DNA of 64,000 nt from Gammaproteobacteria bacterium LSUCC0057 (GTDB lineage Bacteria; Pseudomonadota; Gammaproteobacteria; Pseudomonadales; Porticoccaceae): NCBI GenBank assembly GCA_004535795.1, contig SPIA01000001.1:609126-673125 (forward strand), written 5' to 3'. The notes under the pieces were generated by a model. The model did not search any database. It was not told where the DNA came from and saw only the letters and a program-made list of their open reading frames with translations. Position numbers and translations under genes: made by a program. Below, in pieces: positions 52,848 to 61,867 of this stretch (position 1 is the first letter of the stretch; the number at the start of each line of letters is the position of its first letter).

Positions 52848-53466
52848 ATTTCACCTTCTCTCGTTGTGGGCGAGGCGGCGAAAAAGCAGCGAAAGCGGCT
52901 GAAAAGCTTAAACTGAGTGCGATACAACCACATCGCGCAAACAGCTGTTGGCGCGATGACTGCTGGGCCCTGGGGCGGCGTTGTGTTCTCGACTGTTCAT
53001 GTTGTGGCTTTACGGGTCTCTCGTTTGACAGAAGCCGGTGCGATTAGCGCACCGGTGGTGGGAGGGTAATGCGGCTCTGCGCTAAAGGTTGCAGCGAGGC
53101 GTCGCGGTCACTCCTGAATCTGTAAGCTACTTTTTACCGCCGGGGTTGCCCGGCTTGTTTGGGGTTGTCACCACAGTGGTGACAACTCGCCGATATTCTT
53201 TACCCGCAGTGCGGATCTCTCGGGTGTGCCCAGCTATTATTACCGCGGCCACCGCGGTCGCTGTGGCAAATGCCGGTGGTTTCTGCCGAGTTTGGCGGCA
53301 GACTGCACGGGCGCACTAGCGACCTGATTGGCAATATAGCAGTTAACCGCAAGCTGCTCAAATAAAAAGATTTTTATCTTCAGCGCGGCGCTGGCAGTCG
53401 CTACAATATGGCGCTGTTAGCTGTGCCATTGCGGCGCGGTCCGTCTGCTTTGAGTAAGGCCATGTC
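52848..53466. other. rne-rluC intergenic region: long rne leader with inverted repeats
   Basis: 619 bases with no gene. Four clear inverted repeats lie here: CCGGTGCG/CGCACCGG (53035-53055), GTTGTCACCAC with its exact complement (53164-53186), ACCGCGG/CCGCGGT (53242-53258) and TCTGCCG/CGGCAGA (53282-53302). RNase E genes are known for long structured 5' leaders through which the enzyme controls its own mRNA. TACAAT at 53402-53407 may be the rluC -10 box. No RNA gene was recognised. Confidence 0.6.
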
Positions 53467-54438
53467 ATGACCAGTGAATCTCAACCCGCCCCGTCGCACG
53501 GGGTGCGCTACATTACTATAGATGCTGAAGACAGTGGCCAGCGGCTCGACAACTATCTGTTGAAAATCCTCAAAGGGGTGCCGAAGTCGCACATCTACCG
53601 ACTGCTGCGCAAAGGCGAGGTGCGCATTGATAAAGGGCGCGTTAAGCCCGAGACCCGTCTGGTGGCGGGCAGTCAGTTGCGTCTGCCGCCGATCCGGGTG
53701 GCGGAGCGGCCGGCACAGCCGGTTCCCGGTCAGCGTCTGCAAGCGTCACTGCGGGCGGCAACACTCTTTGAAGATGAGGCGCTGTTGGTGATCAATAAGC
53801 CCGAGGGGCTGGCGGTTCACGGTGGCAGTGGCCAGAGTGGCGGCGTTATTGAAGCGCTGCGAGCGATGCGCCCTGATGACCGTTTTTTGGAGTTGGTGCA
53901 CCGCCTCGACCGCGACACCTCCGGCTGCTTAATGTTGGCGCGCAAGCGCGCGGCATTGAAGTCGTTGCACGGCAGCATGCTGGCGCAAAAAGTTGAAAAG
54001 CAGTATCTGGCACTGTTGCGCGGTCGCTGGCCAAAAGGTCGCAACATTATCAATGCGCCGCTGCAAAAGCGCACCGTCGCCTCGGGCGAGCGGGTGGTGC
54101 GCGCCGATAGCAGTGGCAAGCCGGCGGTCACCCACTACCAGATTGAGGAGAGCTTTGCCGAGGCGACGTTGATGCGGGTAACCCTTGAAACCGGCAGAAC
54201 TCATCAGATCCGCGTCCACAGCCAGTTGGCTGGCCACCCGATAGCTGGCGACAGCAAGTATGGCGACGAACTCTTCAACAACCAGCTGCGCGAACTCGGT
54301 TTGGGGCGGATGTTTTTGCACGCCTGCTCGCTGCGGCTGCGCCACCCAGTCAGCGGCGAAACAGTAACCATTGAGGCGCCGCTGCCGGCCCCGTTAGAAA
54401 AACTGCTGGTGCGGTTGCGCAGCGGTGAGTCGCTGTGA
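53467..54438 (+). CDS. rluC: 23S rRNA pseudouridine synthase RluC
   Basis: A 323-residue RluA-family synthase; RluC modifies positions 955, 2504 and 2580 of 23S rRNA in E. coli. An S4-like RNA-binding domain (about 22-80) precedes the catalytic domain with D148 in HRLDRDTSG. Divergent from rne, the usual arrangement for rluC. The next gene starts inside its stop codon region. Confidence 0.95.
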   Translation: MTSESQPAPSHGVRYITIDAEDSGQRLDNYLLKILKGVPKSHIYRLLRKGEVRIDKGRVKPETRLVAGSQLRLPPIRVAERPAQPVPGQRLQASLRAATLFEDEALLVINKPEGLAVHGGSGQSGGVIEALRAMRPDDRFLELVHRLDRDTSGCLMLARKRAALKSLHGSMLAQKVEKQYLALLRGRWPKGRNIINAPLQKRTVASGERVVRADSSGKPAVTHYQIEESFAEATLMRVTLETGRTHQIRVHSQLAGHPIAGDSKYGDELFNNQLRELGLGRMFLHACSLRLRHPVSGETVTIEAPLPAPLEKLLVRLRSGESL

Positions 54439-55106
54439 GCCAGTCGGTCGGTGACATTAAATTAGTGGTATTTGACTGGGACGGCACCCTGGCCGATTCG
54501 CTGGGACGCATTGTTGACTGCCTGCAGCTGGCAGCGCGGCAGTTGCAGCTGCCCGAACCCTCGGTGGCGGCGGCTCGCGATATTGTCGGTTTGAGTTTGG
54601 TGGTGGCGGTCAAGCGACTGTGGCCGGGGATCGACGATCAGCTCGGCGAGCAGTTAATTGCGAGTTATTCGCACCATTACGCCGTGCACAGCGTTGGGCC
54701 TTGCCCGTTCTATGCCGGAGCTGAGCAAATGTTAGCAGCACTGCACGGCGCCGGGCTGACTTTGGCAGTGGCGACCGGCAAGCGTCGCGCCGGCCTCGAT
54801 GAGTCTCTGCACGGGTTGGCCGCTGGCCACTGGTTTGCCGCCAGTCGCTGTGCAGACGAGACCGCCAGCAAACCCAACCCGTTAATGTTGCAACAGCTGT
54901 TGGCGGAGTTGGCGGTGTCGCCGCAACAGGCAGTGATGGTGGGCGACAGCGAATACGATATGCAGATGGCACAAGCGGCCGGCGTCCATCGGTTGGCAGT
55001 CAGCTTTGGTGCCCACAGTGCCGAGCGGCTGCAGCGCTATGCGCCAATCGGCTGTGTCGATCACCTGTTGGAGCTGCCGGCGCTGCTCGGGGTAGAGCGC
55101 TCCTAG
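54435..55106 (+). CDS. HAD-superfamily phosphatase, phosphoglycolate-phosphatase-like
   Basis: A 223-residue HAD subfamily IA hydrolase. DWDGTLADS (14-22) holds the nucleophile D14 and acid D16; VATGKRRAGL and GDSEYDMQMAQAAG are motifs II and IV. The substrate is unknown; the same position next to rluC is held by similar HAD genes in pseudomonads. GTG start at 54435 overlaps the rluC stop by 4 bases. Confidence 0.88.
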   Translation: MSQSVGDIKLVVFDWDGTLADSLGRIVDCLQLAARQLQLPEPSVAAARDIVGLSLVVAVKRLWPGIDDQLGEQLIASYSHHYAVHSVGPCPFYAGAEQMLAALHGAGLTLAVATGKRRAGLDESLHGLAAGHWFAASRCADETASKPNPLMLQQLLAELAVSPQQAVMVGDSEYDMQMAQAAGVHRLAVSFGAHSAERLQRYAPIGCVDHLLELPALLGVERS

Positions 55107-55678
55107 CCGAGCGGGTCGAGGCCAAACTCTGCCAGCAGCGCCGAAAGCCCTAGCAGCGGCAGGCCGACCAGCGCGGTCGGATCGCTGCTGCGGATCTGCT
55201 CAAACAACGCGATACCAAACCCTTCAACCTGAAAACCTCCGGCACAGCCGAGCGGCTGCTCGCGTTGCAAGTAGCGCTCTATCTGTGCGGCGCTGAGCCG
55301 CTTAAACTGCACATGGGTGGTATCGCAGAACTGCCGTCGCCACTCACCGCGACCGACACAGACGGCGGTATAAAAGGTGACTGTGGCGCCGGATTGACGC
55401 AGTAACTGTTGTCGCAGCTGATCCATGGTGGTTGGTTTGGCGAGCGGCTGACCCTGGTGGCAGGCGACTTGATCGCTACCGATGACTACACTTTCGCTGT
55501 TTTTCGCAGCAATAACCGCCATTTTCTCGGCAGCCAAGCGCGTGGCCAGTTGCTCGCAGTGTTCGCCAGCTGCGGCGGTCTCGTCGATCTCGGGACTTTG
55601 GCACGTAAATTGGAGCCCGAGCCGTGCCAAGGCGGTGTGTCGCCACACCGAAGAAGAGGCAAGAATTAGTGGTGACAT
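55103..55678 (-). CDS. Maf-family nucleotide pyrophosphatase (YceF type)
   Basis: A 191-residue Maf/HAM1-fold protein (LILASSSVWR at the start, PEIDE, and IGSDQVA). Maf proteins of the YceF branch hydrolyse 7-methyl-GTP. Position next to yceD-rpmF supports YceF. The ATG at 55678 gives the standard N-terminus. Its 3' end overlaps the HAD gene by 4 bases. Confidence 0.92.
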   Translation of the reverse strand: MSPLILASSSVWRHTALARLGLQFTCQSPEIDETAAAGEHCEQLATRLAAEKMAVIAAKNSESVVIGSDQVACHQGQPLAKPTTMDQLRQQLLRQSGATVTFYTAVCVGRGEWRRQFCDTTHVQFKRLSAAQIERYLQREQPLGCAGGFQVEGFGIALFEQIRSSDPTALVGLPLLGLSALLAEFGLDPLG

Positions 55679-55702
55679 AAGCGTGGCATGGCAACGATTT
55701 CT

Positions 55703-55731
55703 TTGACAGATCAAAAACTTGAGCCTATCAT
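55703..55731 (+). promoter_or_regulatory. yceD-rpmF promoter
   Basis: Consensus TTGACA (55703-55708), a 17-base spacer and TATCAT (55726-55731), 30 bases ahead of yceD. Confidence 0.75.
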
Positions 55732-55760
55732 GCGCGCCTTAATCAGCACCACAGAATTTT

Positions 55761-56270
55761 ATGGCACTTCCGTCGATTATTGATCCGCGCAAGTTGGCCC
55801 AACAACAAGCCCTCTACCAGGGCAGTGTTGCCGCCGACCAGCTGACGCGATTTGCCCAAGCGGTTACCGCCATTGAGTCTGATCTCACTGCTCGGGTGGA
55901 GTTTGCGCTCAACGCAAGCCGCAAGCCGTGTGTCAGTGGCCAACTGCAGATAGCCGCAGCGGTGCCGTGCCAGCGCTGTTTGGAATCGGTGACTATTGCT
56001 ATTGCCGCAGAGTTCGCGGTTGAAGTGGTGTGGAATGAAGAGCAGGCGGCGAGTATCGTCAAGCGTGCCGACAGTTGGATTGTCGCCGAGCGGCAGGCTA
56101 GCTTGCTAGAGCTGTTGGAGGATGAGCTGCTGTTGGCGCTGCCAGTGGTCAGCTATCACGACGAGGGTCAGTGTGCCAGCGACCTGCGGCAGTTGTTGCA
56201 GGCTGACAACGAGCAACCAGCGGCGAGCGAAAATCCGTTTGCCGTGCTGCAGTCGCTAAAAAAGCACTAG
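55761..56270 (+). CDS. yceD: YceD / DUF177 family protein
   Basis: A 169-residue protein with the conserved VPCQRCLE motif in the middle (putative metal or RNA contact) and a C-terminal NPFAVLQSLK end, both typical of YceD. The family is linked to 23S rRNA accumulation and precedes rpmF in most proteobacteria, as it does here. Confidence 0.93.
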   Translation: MALPSIIDPRKLAQQQALYQGSVAADQLTRFAQAVTAIESDLTARVEFALNASRKPCVSGQLQIAAAVPCQRCLESVTIAIAAEFAVEVVWNEEQAASIVKRADSWIVAERQASLLELLEDELLLALPVVSYHDEGQCASDLRQLLQADNEQPAASENPFAVLQSLKKH

Positions 56271-56346
56271 CAGCAGAGCATTGGTCTGCCTGGCAGACTT
56301 TTATTTATCACTATAGAGGGCTGTAAGCCCGCAAGCAGGAGTTACT

Positions 56347-56526
56347 ATGGCTGTCCAGAAAAGCCGCAAAACCCGTTCTAAGCGCGATATGCGTCGCTCG
56401 CACGATGCCCTGACGGCACCGACCTTGTCTGTCGATGCCACCAGTGGTGAAAAACATCGTCGCCACCACATCACTGCTGACGGCTTTTACCGCGGTCGCA
56501 AAGTGTTAGAGCTCAGCAACGACTGA
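56347..56526 (+). CDS. rpmF: 50S ribosomal protein bL32
   Basis: A 59-residue basic protein beginning [18 protein letters not shown] and containing [14 protein letters not shown], the bL32 signature. It lacks the four-cysteine zinc site, as in the zinc-free form usual in gammaproteobacteria. AGGAG ribosome site. Lies between yceD and plsX, its standard place. Confidence 0.98.
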   Translation: MAVQKSRKTRSKRDMRRSHDALTAPTLSVDATSGEKHRRHHITADGFYRGRKVLELSND

Positions 56527-56534
56527 TCAAGCTT

Positions 56535-57611
56535 TTGGCAACTCCATTGCGAATTGCCGTTGATGCGATGGGCGGGGACTTTGGTCCCCGTTTAGTTGTG
56601 CCCGCTACACTGGCTGCATTGCGGCGTCACCCTCAACTTCAGGTGTTGCTACTCGGTGAGGGCGACGATTTTGTCGCGCAAACCCGTACCCTAGAGCCCG
56701 CCTTGGCTGTGCGCATCACTGTGGTTGAGTGCGGTCGCTCGGTGACTGGTGACGACAAACCCTCTGCGGTGCTGCGGCGCAAGCTCGACTCCTCTCAATC
56801 TCAAGCACTGGCGGCAGTTGCCGCAGGGCGCGCTGACTGCGCGTTGAGCGCCGGTAATACCGGTGCGCTGATGGCTTTTGGGCTCTACCATCTCGGCACT
56901 CTAGACGGCATTGAACGGCCCGCTATTTGCACCGCGCTGCCGACTATTGACGGCTCACTCTACATGCTCGATCTGGGCGCCAATATTGAAGCCAGCGGCG
57001 CTATGTTGCATCAGTTCGCGCTGCTCGCGACACTGCTGGCGCAGGCCGTGGGCCAGCGTTCCCAACCACAGGTCAAATTGCTCAATATCGGCTCTGAGGT
57101 CGGCAAAGGGTTGCCCCATGTGCTCGACGCAGCCGCGCGCTTACAAGCTGATCCACTGATTCATTACGGCGGCTTCATCGAGGGCGACCAGCTCTACGAC
57201 GACGGTTGCGATATTGTTGTCTGCGACGGTTATTCTGGCAATTTGGTGCTTAAGACCAGCGAGGGTTTAGTTAAGATGGTCAGCCAGCTAGCCCGCCAAC
57301 TGTTGGTGCGCAGCCGCTGGGTGAAGCTGCCGCTGCTTCTTATTGCTGGCACCGTGCGCAAACTGTTTGCCCGCTTTAATCCCGGTCGTTACAACGGCGC
57401 CTACCTGCTCGGCCTCAACGGCTTGGTGATCAAAAGTCACGGCAGTGCCAACCAGCGCGCCTTTGAATTCGCCTTGAACAACGCAGTGGCAGCGTGCCAA
57501 AACCAGCTGCTCAGCCGTGTCCAAGAGGCGCTCTACACTAGCCGCACCCCGGCGGCACAGGCTGCTGACAGTGCCCGCCCATCGCGACACTCGGTGTCGA
57601 TAGAGGAGTAA
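56535..57611 (+). CDS. plsX: Phosphate acyltransferase PlsX
   Basis: A 358-residue enzyme that turns acyl-ACP into acyl-phosphate for phospholipid synthesis. RIAVDAMGGDFGP at the N-terminus, LSAGNTGALMA and CDGYSGNLVLKTSEG are hallmarks. The start is TTG at 56535, 8 bases after rpmF, without a strong ribosome site, suggesting coupling. The next gene is fabD, not fabH. Confidence 0.95.
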   Translation: MATPLRIAVDAMGGDFGPRLVVPATLAALRRHPQLQVLLLGEGDDFVAQTRTLEPALAVRITVVECGRSVTGDDKPSAVLRRKLDSSQSQALAAVAAGRADCALSAGNTGALMAFGLYHLGTLDGIERPAICTALPTIDGSLYMLDLGANIEASGAMLHQFALLATLLAQAVGQRSQPQVKLLNIGSEVGKGLPHVLDAAARLQADPLIHYGGFIEGDQLYDDGCDIVVCDGYSGNLVLKTSEGLVKMVSQLARQLLVRSRWVKLPLLLIAGTVRKLFARFNPGRYNGAYLLGLNGLVIKSHGSANQRAFEFALNNAVAACQNQLLSRVQEALYTSRTPAAQAADSARPSRHSVSIEE

Positions 57612-57614
57612 ACC

Positions 57615-58589
57615 ATGACAGATTTAAGTGCGGCCCAGCCGTTGACTAACTTTGCTGCGCTATTTCCCGGCCAAGGGTCGCAAAAGATCGGCATGTTGGC
57701 GCAGTTGGCGGCAGACCACCCGCTGGTTGAGCAAACCTTTGCGCAGGCCTCAGACGTGCTCGGTTACGACAGTTGGGCGCTGGTCCAGAACGGCGAACAG
57801 CAGCAGATCAATCTTACCGAGCGCACTCAGCCGCTGCTGTTAACTGCCAGTCTGGCGATTTGGCGGTTGTGGCTGCAGCGCGGAGGTCCAATGCCGACCG
57901 CAGTCGCCGGTCACAGCCTGGGTGAGTGGAGCGCACTGGTCGCTGCCGGTGTGGTTGACTTTGCCGATGCGGTGAATATTGTCCGTCAACGCGGCGCCTC
58001 GATGCAGCGCGCGGTGCCGGTCGGTGAGGGTGCCATGGCCGCCATTATCGGTCTGGAGGATGACAAGATTATTGCCGCTTGCGCTGATGCCCAGCAGAGT
58101 GAGGTGGTCGCGGCTGTCAACTTTAATGCCCCGGGGCAGGTGGTCATTGCCGGCTCGGCAGCGGCGGTAGAGCGGGCGATTGCGGCCTGTAAAGAGGCGG
58201 GCGCTAAGCGTGCGCTGCCGCTGCCAGTCAGCGCCCCATTCCATACGGCATTGATGCGCCCTGCGGCGCAAGAGTTGGCTGAGCTGGTCGAGCAGACCCA
58301 CTTTAAGGCGCCAAAAATCACTGTCATTCACAATGTTAACGCCGATTCTCAGTCCGACCCCGCCACCATTAAACAGTTGATGTTGGAGCAGATCTATCAG
58401 CCAGTGCAGTGGGTTGGTTGTGTGCAAGCGCTGGCCGCGCGCGGCATCACCGAGGCGATTGAGTGTGGTCCCGGGGCGGTGTTGAGCGGCATGGTCAAGC
58501 GAATTGACCGCACTATTCACTGTGCGACCACCGACCAGCCAGAGTCCTTTGCCGAGGCATTGCACAACCTCGCGCAGAGCGAGAGTTAA
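57615..58589 (+). CDS. fabD: Malonyl-CoA-ACP transacylase
   Basis: A 324-residue transferase loading malonyl groups on acyl carrier protein. S101 in GHSLGEW is the nucleophile and H210 in PVSAPFH its partner; FPGQGSQ marks the N-terminus. AGGAG lies 7 bases before the ATG. Between plsX and fabG. Confidence 0.97.
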   Translation: MTDLSAAQPLTNFAALFPGQGSQKIGMLAQLAADHPLVEQTFAQASDVLGYDSWALVQNGEQQQINLTERTQPLLLTASLAIWRLWLQRGGPMPTAVAGHSLGEWSALVAAGVVDFADAVNIVRQRGASMQRAVPVGEGAMAAIIGLEDDKIIAACADAQQSEVVAAVNFNAPGQVVIAGSAAAVERAIAACKEAGAKRALPLPVSAPFHTALMRPAAQELAELVEQTHFKAPKITVIHNVNADSQSDPATIKQLMLEQIYQPVQWVGCVQALAARGITEAIECGPGAVLSGMVKRIDRTIHCATTDQPESFAEALHNLAQSES

Positions 58590-58651
58590 CTGATTGATCA
58601 TCGCGGGCGCAATTGCGGCGCCCCTCACGCTTCACTGACAAAGGAATCATT

Positions 58652-59395
58652 ATGAGCATAGCAGGTAAAGTCGCGCTGGTGACCGGTGCCAGTCGCGGAA
58701 TTGGCGCCGCCATTGCCGACCAACTCGGTGCCGCCGGCGCCATTGTGGTCGGTACCGCGACTAGCAGCAGTGGTGCACAGGCGATCAGCGAAAGGTTGCA
58801 GCAGGGGGGTATTCGCGGTTGCGGTATGGCACTCAATGTCACCGATGCTGAGGCGATTAGCAATGTACTGGCGGCGATTACTGAACAGTATGGCGCCCCG
58901 GCTATCTTGGTAAACAATGCCGGTATCACCCGCGACAATCTGCTGATGCGCATGAAGGACGATGAGTGGTGCGACGTGCTGGAGACCAATCTCAATGCCA
59001 TTTATCGACTCGCCAAAGGGGTGCTGCGCGGCATGACTAAGGCGCGCTGGGGCCGTATCGTCAATATTAGCTCGGTGGTCGGTGCTATGGGCAATGCTGG
59101 TCAGAGCAACTATGCCGCCAGCAAAGCGGGTGTCGCCGGTTTCTCGCGAGCGCTGGCCAAAGAGGTCGGTTCGCGTAATATCACGGTGAATACTGTGGCA
59201 CCCGGTTTTATCGATACCGATATGACCAAGCAACTACCTGAAGCGGGTCGAGCTGCTATGCTGGAACAGATCCCGGCGGCGCGTCTCGGTCAGCCCGAGG
59301 AAATTGCTGCGCTGGTGGCTTTTTTGGTCGGAGAGTCAGCCGGCTATATCACTGGTGAGACCATCCATATTAACGGTGGAATGTACATGGCCTAA
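58652..59395 (+). CDS. fabG: 3-oxoacyl-ACP reductase
   Basis: A 247-residue NADPH-dependent SDR of fatty-acid synthesis with TGASRGIG (11-18), catalytic S141, Y154 and K158 (YAASK), and the C-terminal G-x-T-I-H-I-NGGMYM end. AAAGGA precedes the ATG at 58652. Confidence 0.97.
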   Translation: MSIAGKVALVTGASRGIGAAIADQLGAAGAIVVGTATSSSGAQAISERLQQGGIRGCGMALNVTDAEAISNVLAAITEQYGAPAILVNNAGITRDNLLMRMKDDEWCDVLETNLNAIYRLAKGVLRGMTKARWGRIVNISSVVGAMGNAGQSNYAASKAGVAGFSRALAKEVGSRNITVNTVAPGFIDTDMTKQLPEAGRAAMLEQIPAARLGQPEEIAALVAFLVGESAGYITGETIHINGGMYMA

Positions 59396-59432
59396 ATGTG
59401 GCAAGAGCCACAGCTGCGGTCAAAAAACAAGG

Positions 59433-59460
59433 TTGGCATTTTGTAAAATACAGGTAAAAT
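59433..59460 (+). promoter_or_regulatory. acpP promoter
   Basis: TTGGCA (59433-59438), a 16-base spacer and TAAAAT (59455-59460), 75 bases ahead of acpP, in an AT-rich stretch. Confidence 0.65.
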
Positions 59461-59535
59461 GCCGCCCAGTTCAGTCGGATAGCCATTTGTTTTGAATGGT
59501 TACCCTTAAAAAGTCCATGAAGGAGAACAACAACA

Positions 59536-59769
59536 ATGAGCAATATCGAACAACGAGTTATCAAAATGGTCGCCGAGCAGTTGGGCGTTAAAGAGGAAGA
59601 TGTCAAGCACGAGTCATCTTTTGTCGAAGATCTGGGTGCTGACTCCCTGGACACCGTCGAGCTGATCATGGCACTTGAAGAAGAGTTCGATGCCGAAATT
59701 CCTGACGAAGATGCCGAGAAGATTGCCACTGTGCAAGACGCAATCGACTACATCAACGCCAACAGCTAA
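59536..59769 (+). CDS. acpP: Acyl carrier protein
   Basis: A 77-residue acidic protein with S37 in [10 protein letters not shown] as the phosphopantetheine site. AAGGAG ribosome site. It has its own promoter and a strong terminator, so it is transcribed largely on its own. fabF, which usually follows, is absent. Confidence 0.98.
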   Translation: MSNIEQRVIKMVAEQLGVKEEDVKHESSFVEDLGADSLDTVELIMALEEEFDAEIPDEDAEKIATVQDAIDYINANS

Positions 59770-59787
59770 GGCTGTCTGCGCGTCGCC

Positions 59788-59815
59788 GGCCGCTCTATGG
59801 AGCGGCCTTTTTTTT
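59788..59815 (+). terminator. Intrinsic terminator after acpP
   Basis: An 8-bp stem (GGCCGCTC with GAGCGGCC), a TATG loop and eight T residues. Confidence 0.92.
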
Positions 59816-59883
59816 GCGCGCATTTTGTGGTGCGCCCAGCGCTATGACACGGTAACTTGTGGCACCATAGCGCTATCAACCCC

Positions 59884-60789
59884 ATGCCAGCGGTAGAGAG
59901 AGTGACTGAACAGTTGACCCCATCACAGCTAGATGTCCACAGCGCTTTCGTGGCGCAGCCTGACCATCCGTTGCCGCTCGACGATCGCGGCCTGCAGTAC
60001 GGCCACGGCCTGTTTGAGACCGTGCGGGTAGTCGATGGCATCGCACCGCTGTTTGAGCGCCATCTGCAGCGCGCCCTGTCTGGTTTGGCGCAACTGCAAC
60101 TGCCAGCCGATGAGTCCCAGCTGCGCAATTGGTTCAGCCAAATCCTAACCAGCTGCAGCGCATACAGCGGCGTGGTGAAGATTTTGCTCACCGCCGGCAG
60201 CGGCGGCGTCGGTTACAGCAGCCCAGCACAGTTTAACCTGCGCTGCCGATATAGCCTGTTGCCGCTGCCAGCCACGGCGGCGGCAGAGCGCCAGCACGGC
60301 GTGCAGCTGTGGCGCTGCAGCTACCGCTTGCCGCACAACCCCGCGCTCGCCGGGGTCAAGCATCTCAACCGCCTCGACCAACTGCTGGCGCGCAGCCAGT
60401 GGCCGACAGGTCAGTATGGAGAGGGGCTGCTGCAGTGTCAGAGCGGCGCTGTGGTCGAAGCGACTGCGGCCAATCTGTTTCTCTACCGCGACGGCCAGTG
60501 GCGCACGCCGCTGATCGATCGCTGCGGCGTGCGCGGTGTGTTGCGCGACTATTTGCTGCAGCAGTTGTTGCCGAGCATGGCGCTCGCTGTTAGTGAAGAG
60601 CGGGTGACAGAGGGGCAACTGCAGGTGGCTGAAGAGGTATTTATCTGCAACGCGCTGCGCGGGGTGGTGCCAGTCACCGGTCTCAGCAGTGGCGAGCGCT
60701 GGCCGCTGGGCGAGCGCACGGCGCAGCTGTCGTCGGCATTGGCGCAGGCGCTGCCGGGCTATGCTGTGGAGCCAGGCGATGCGCCGTAA
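59884..60789 (+). CDS. pabC: Aminodeoxychorismate lyase
   Basis: A 301-residue PLP enzyme of fold type IV that splits aminodeoxychorismate into 4-aminobenzoate and pyruvate. DDRGLQYGHGLFET (33-46) and K159 in GVKHLNRLD (Schiff-base lysine) are diagnostic. The start is uncertain: the ATG at 59884 has no ribosome site, and the GTG at 59902 follows a purine-rich GGTAGAGAGA. The 3' end overlaps mltG by 11 bases. Confidence 0.92.
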   Translation: MPAVERVTEQLTPSQLDVHSAFVAQPDHPLPLDDRGLQYGHGLFETVRVVDGIAPLFERHLQRALSGLAQLQLPADESQLRNWFSQILTSCSAYSGVVKILLTAGSGGVGYSSPAQFNLRCRYSLLPLPATAAAERQHGVQLWRCSYRLPHNPALAGVKHLNRLDQLLARSQWPTGQYGEGLLQCQSGAVVEATAANLFLYRDGQWRTPLIDRCGVRGVLRDYLLQQLLPSMALAVSEERVTEGQLQVAEEVFICNALRGVVPVTGLSSGERWPLGERTAQLSSALAQALPGYAVEPGDAP

Positions 60790-61807
60790 CGGCGGTTGGC
60801 GGCTGCTGGTGCTGCTGACAGCGACGCTGCTGGCCGCCGCCGCAGGGCTGCTAGTGCGCGAGCTGAAACAGCCACTGGCACTGGCGAGCACCCAGACAAT
60901 TGAGCTGCCGCGCGGCGGTCATCTGATCTCGCTGGCCGAGCAGTTGCAGCAGCGCGGTTTGATCAGCCAGCCACTGGCGCTGCGACTATTTGCGCGACTG
61001 CACGGGCTTGAGGCACTCAAAGCTGGAACCTACTCACTGCAGCCGGGCAGCAGTATCGAACAGTTACTGATCGCCATGGTAAATGCCGAGACGGTACCCG
61101 AGCGCATCACCTTTCCCGAGGGGTGGACAGTCGCGCAGTGGCAGCGAGCGATGGCCGCGCGCGGGCTGCTGGCAGAGGCGCCGCCACTGAGCTGGCAGGG
61201 GCTCGCTACAGCGCCGCCAGTTGCTGACGCGGCAGGCTCCGTTGAAGGGTGGCTGTTCCCCGATACGTATCACTTTCGCGACCGCGAGGGGCGTACAATC
61301 GCGCAGCTGGCAGTGGCGCGCATGGTCGCTGAGCTCGATCGCGTATGGCGCAACCGCGCAGCCAACCTGCCGTACAGCAACCGCTACCAGCTGTTAATTA
61401 TGGCCTCGATTATCGAGCGCGAAACCGGGGTGGCGGCGGAGCGGGCCCAGATCGCCGGCGTGTTTGTGCGCCGCTTGCAGCGCGGCATGCGCCTGCAGAC
61501 CGATCCAACCGTCATCTACGGCCTCGGTGATAGCTTCGACGGCGACCTGCGACGCGCCGATTTGAAGCGCGCCACCCCCTACAACACCTATATGATCGAC
61601 GGCCTACCGCCGACTCCGATCGCCAATCCCGGGTTGGCATCGCTTGAGGCGGCCGCGCACCCAGCGCCGGGGGAGTGGTTATACTTTGTTGGCAAGGGTG
61701 ACGGCAGCCACCATTTTTCCGTTACACTAGCCGAGCATCAGAGCGCGGTAAAACGCTACCAGCGCTTCGGTCGCGCACAGCAGTACCGCTCCTCGCCACC
61801 ACCCTGA
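60779..61807 (+). CDS. mltG: Endolytic murein transglycosylase MltG
   Basis: A 342-residue inner-membrane lytic transglycosylase that cuts nascent glycan strands. One N-terminal transmembrane helix (about 8-26) is followed by a LysM-like domain and the YceG catalytic domain with E213 in ASIIERETG, the position of the E. coli catalytic Glu218. QTDPTVIYGLG and TPYNTYMIDGLPPTPI are family motifs. Confidence 0.95.
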   Translation: MRRNGGWRLLVLLTATLLAAAAGLLVRELKQPLALASTQTIELPRGGHLISLAEQLQQRGLISQPLALRLFARLHGLEALKAGTYSLQPGSSIEQLLIAMVNAETVPERITFPEGWTVAQWQRAMAARGLLAEAPPLSWQGLATAPPVADAAGSVEGWLFPDTYHFRDREGRTIAQLAVARMVAELDRVWRNRAANLPYSNRYQLLIMASIIERETGVAAERAQIAGVFVRRLQRGMRLQTDPTVIYGLGDSFDGDLRRADLKRATPYNTYMIDGLPPTPIANPGLASLEAAAHPAPGEWLYFVGKGDGSHHFSVTLAEHQSAVKRYQRFGRAQQYRSSPPP

Positions 61808-61867
61808 CGGCATCATTGGCGGTGGTGTAGCGCAGCATTGAAAATGAATCATTTAAGGAAGACCGCC

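Noticed and set aside
53089-53319. 76-codon open frame in the rne-rluC gap
   Set aside because: No ribosome site; it runs through several palindromes better explained as leader structure.
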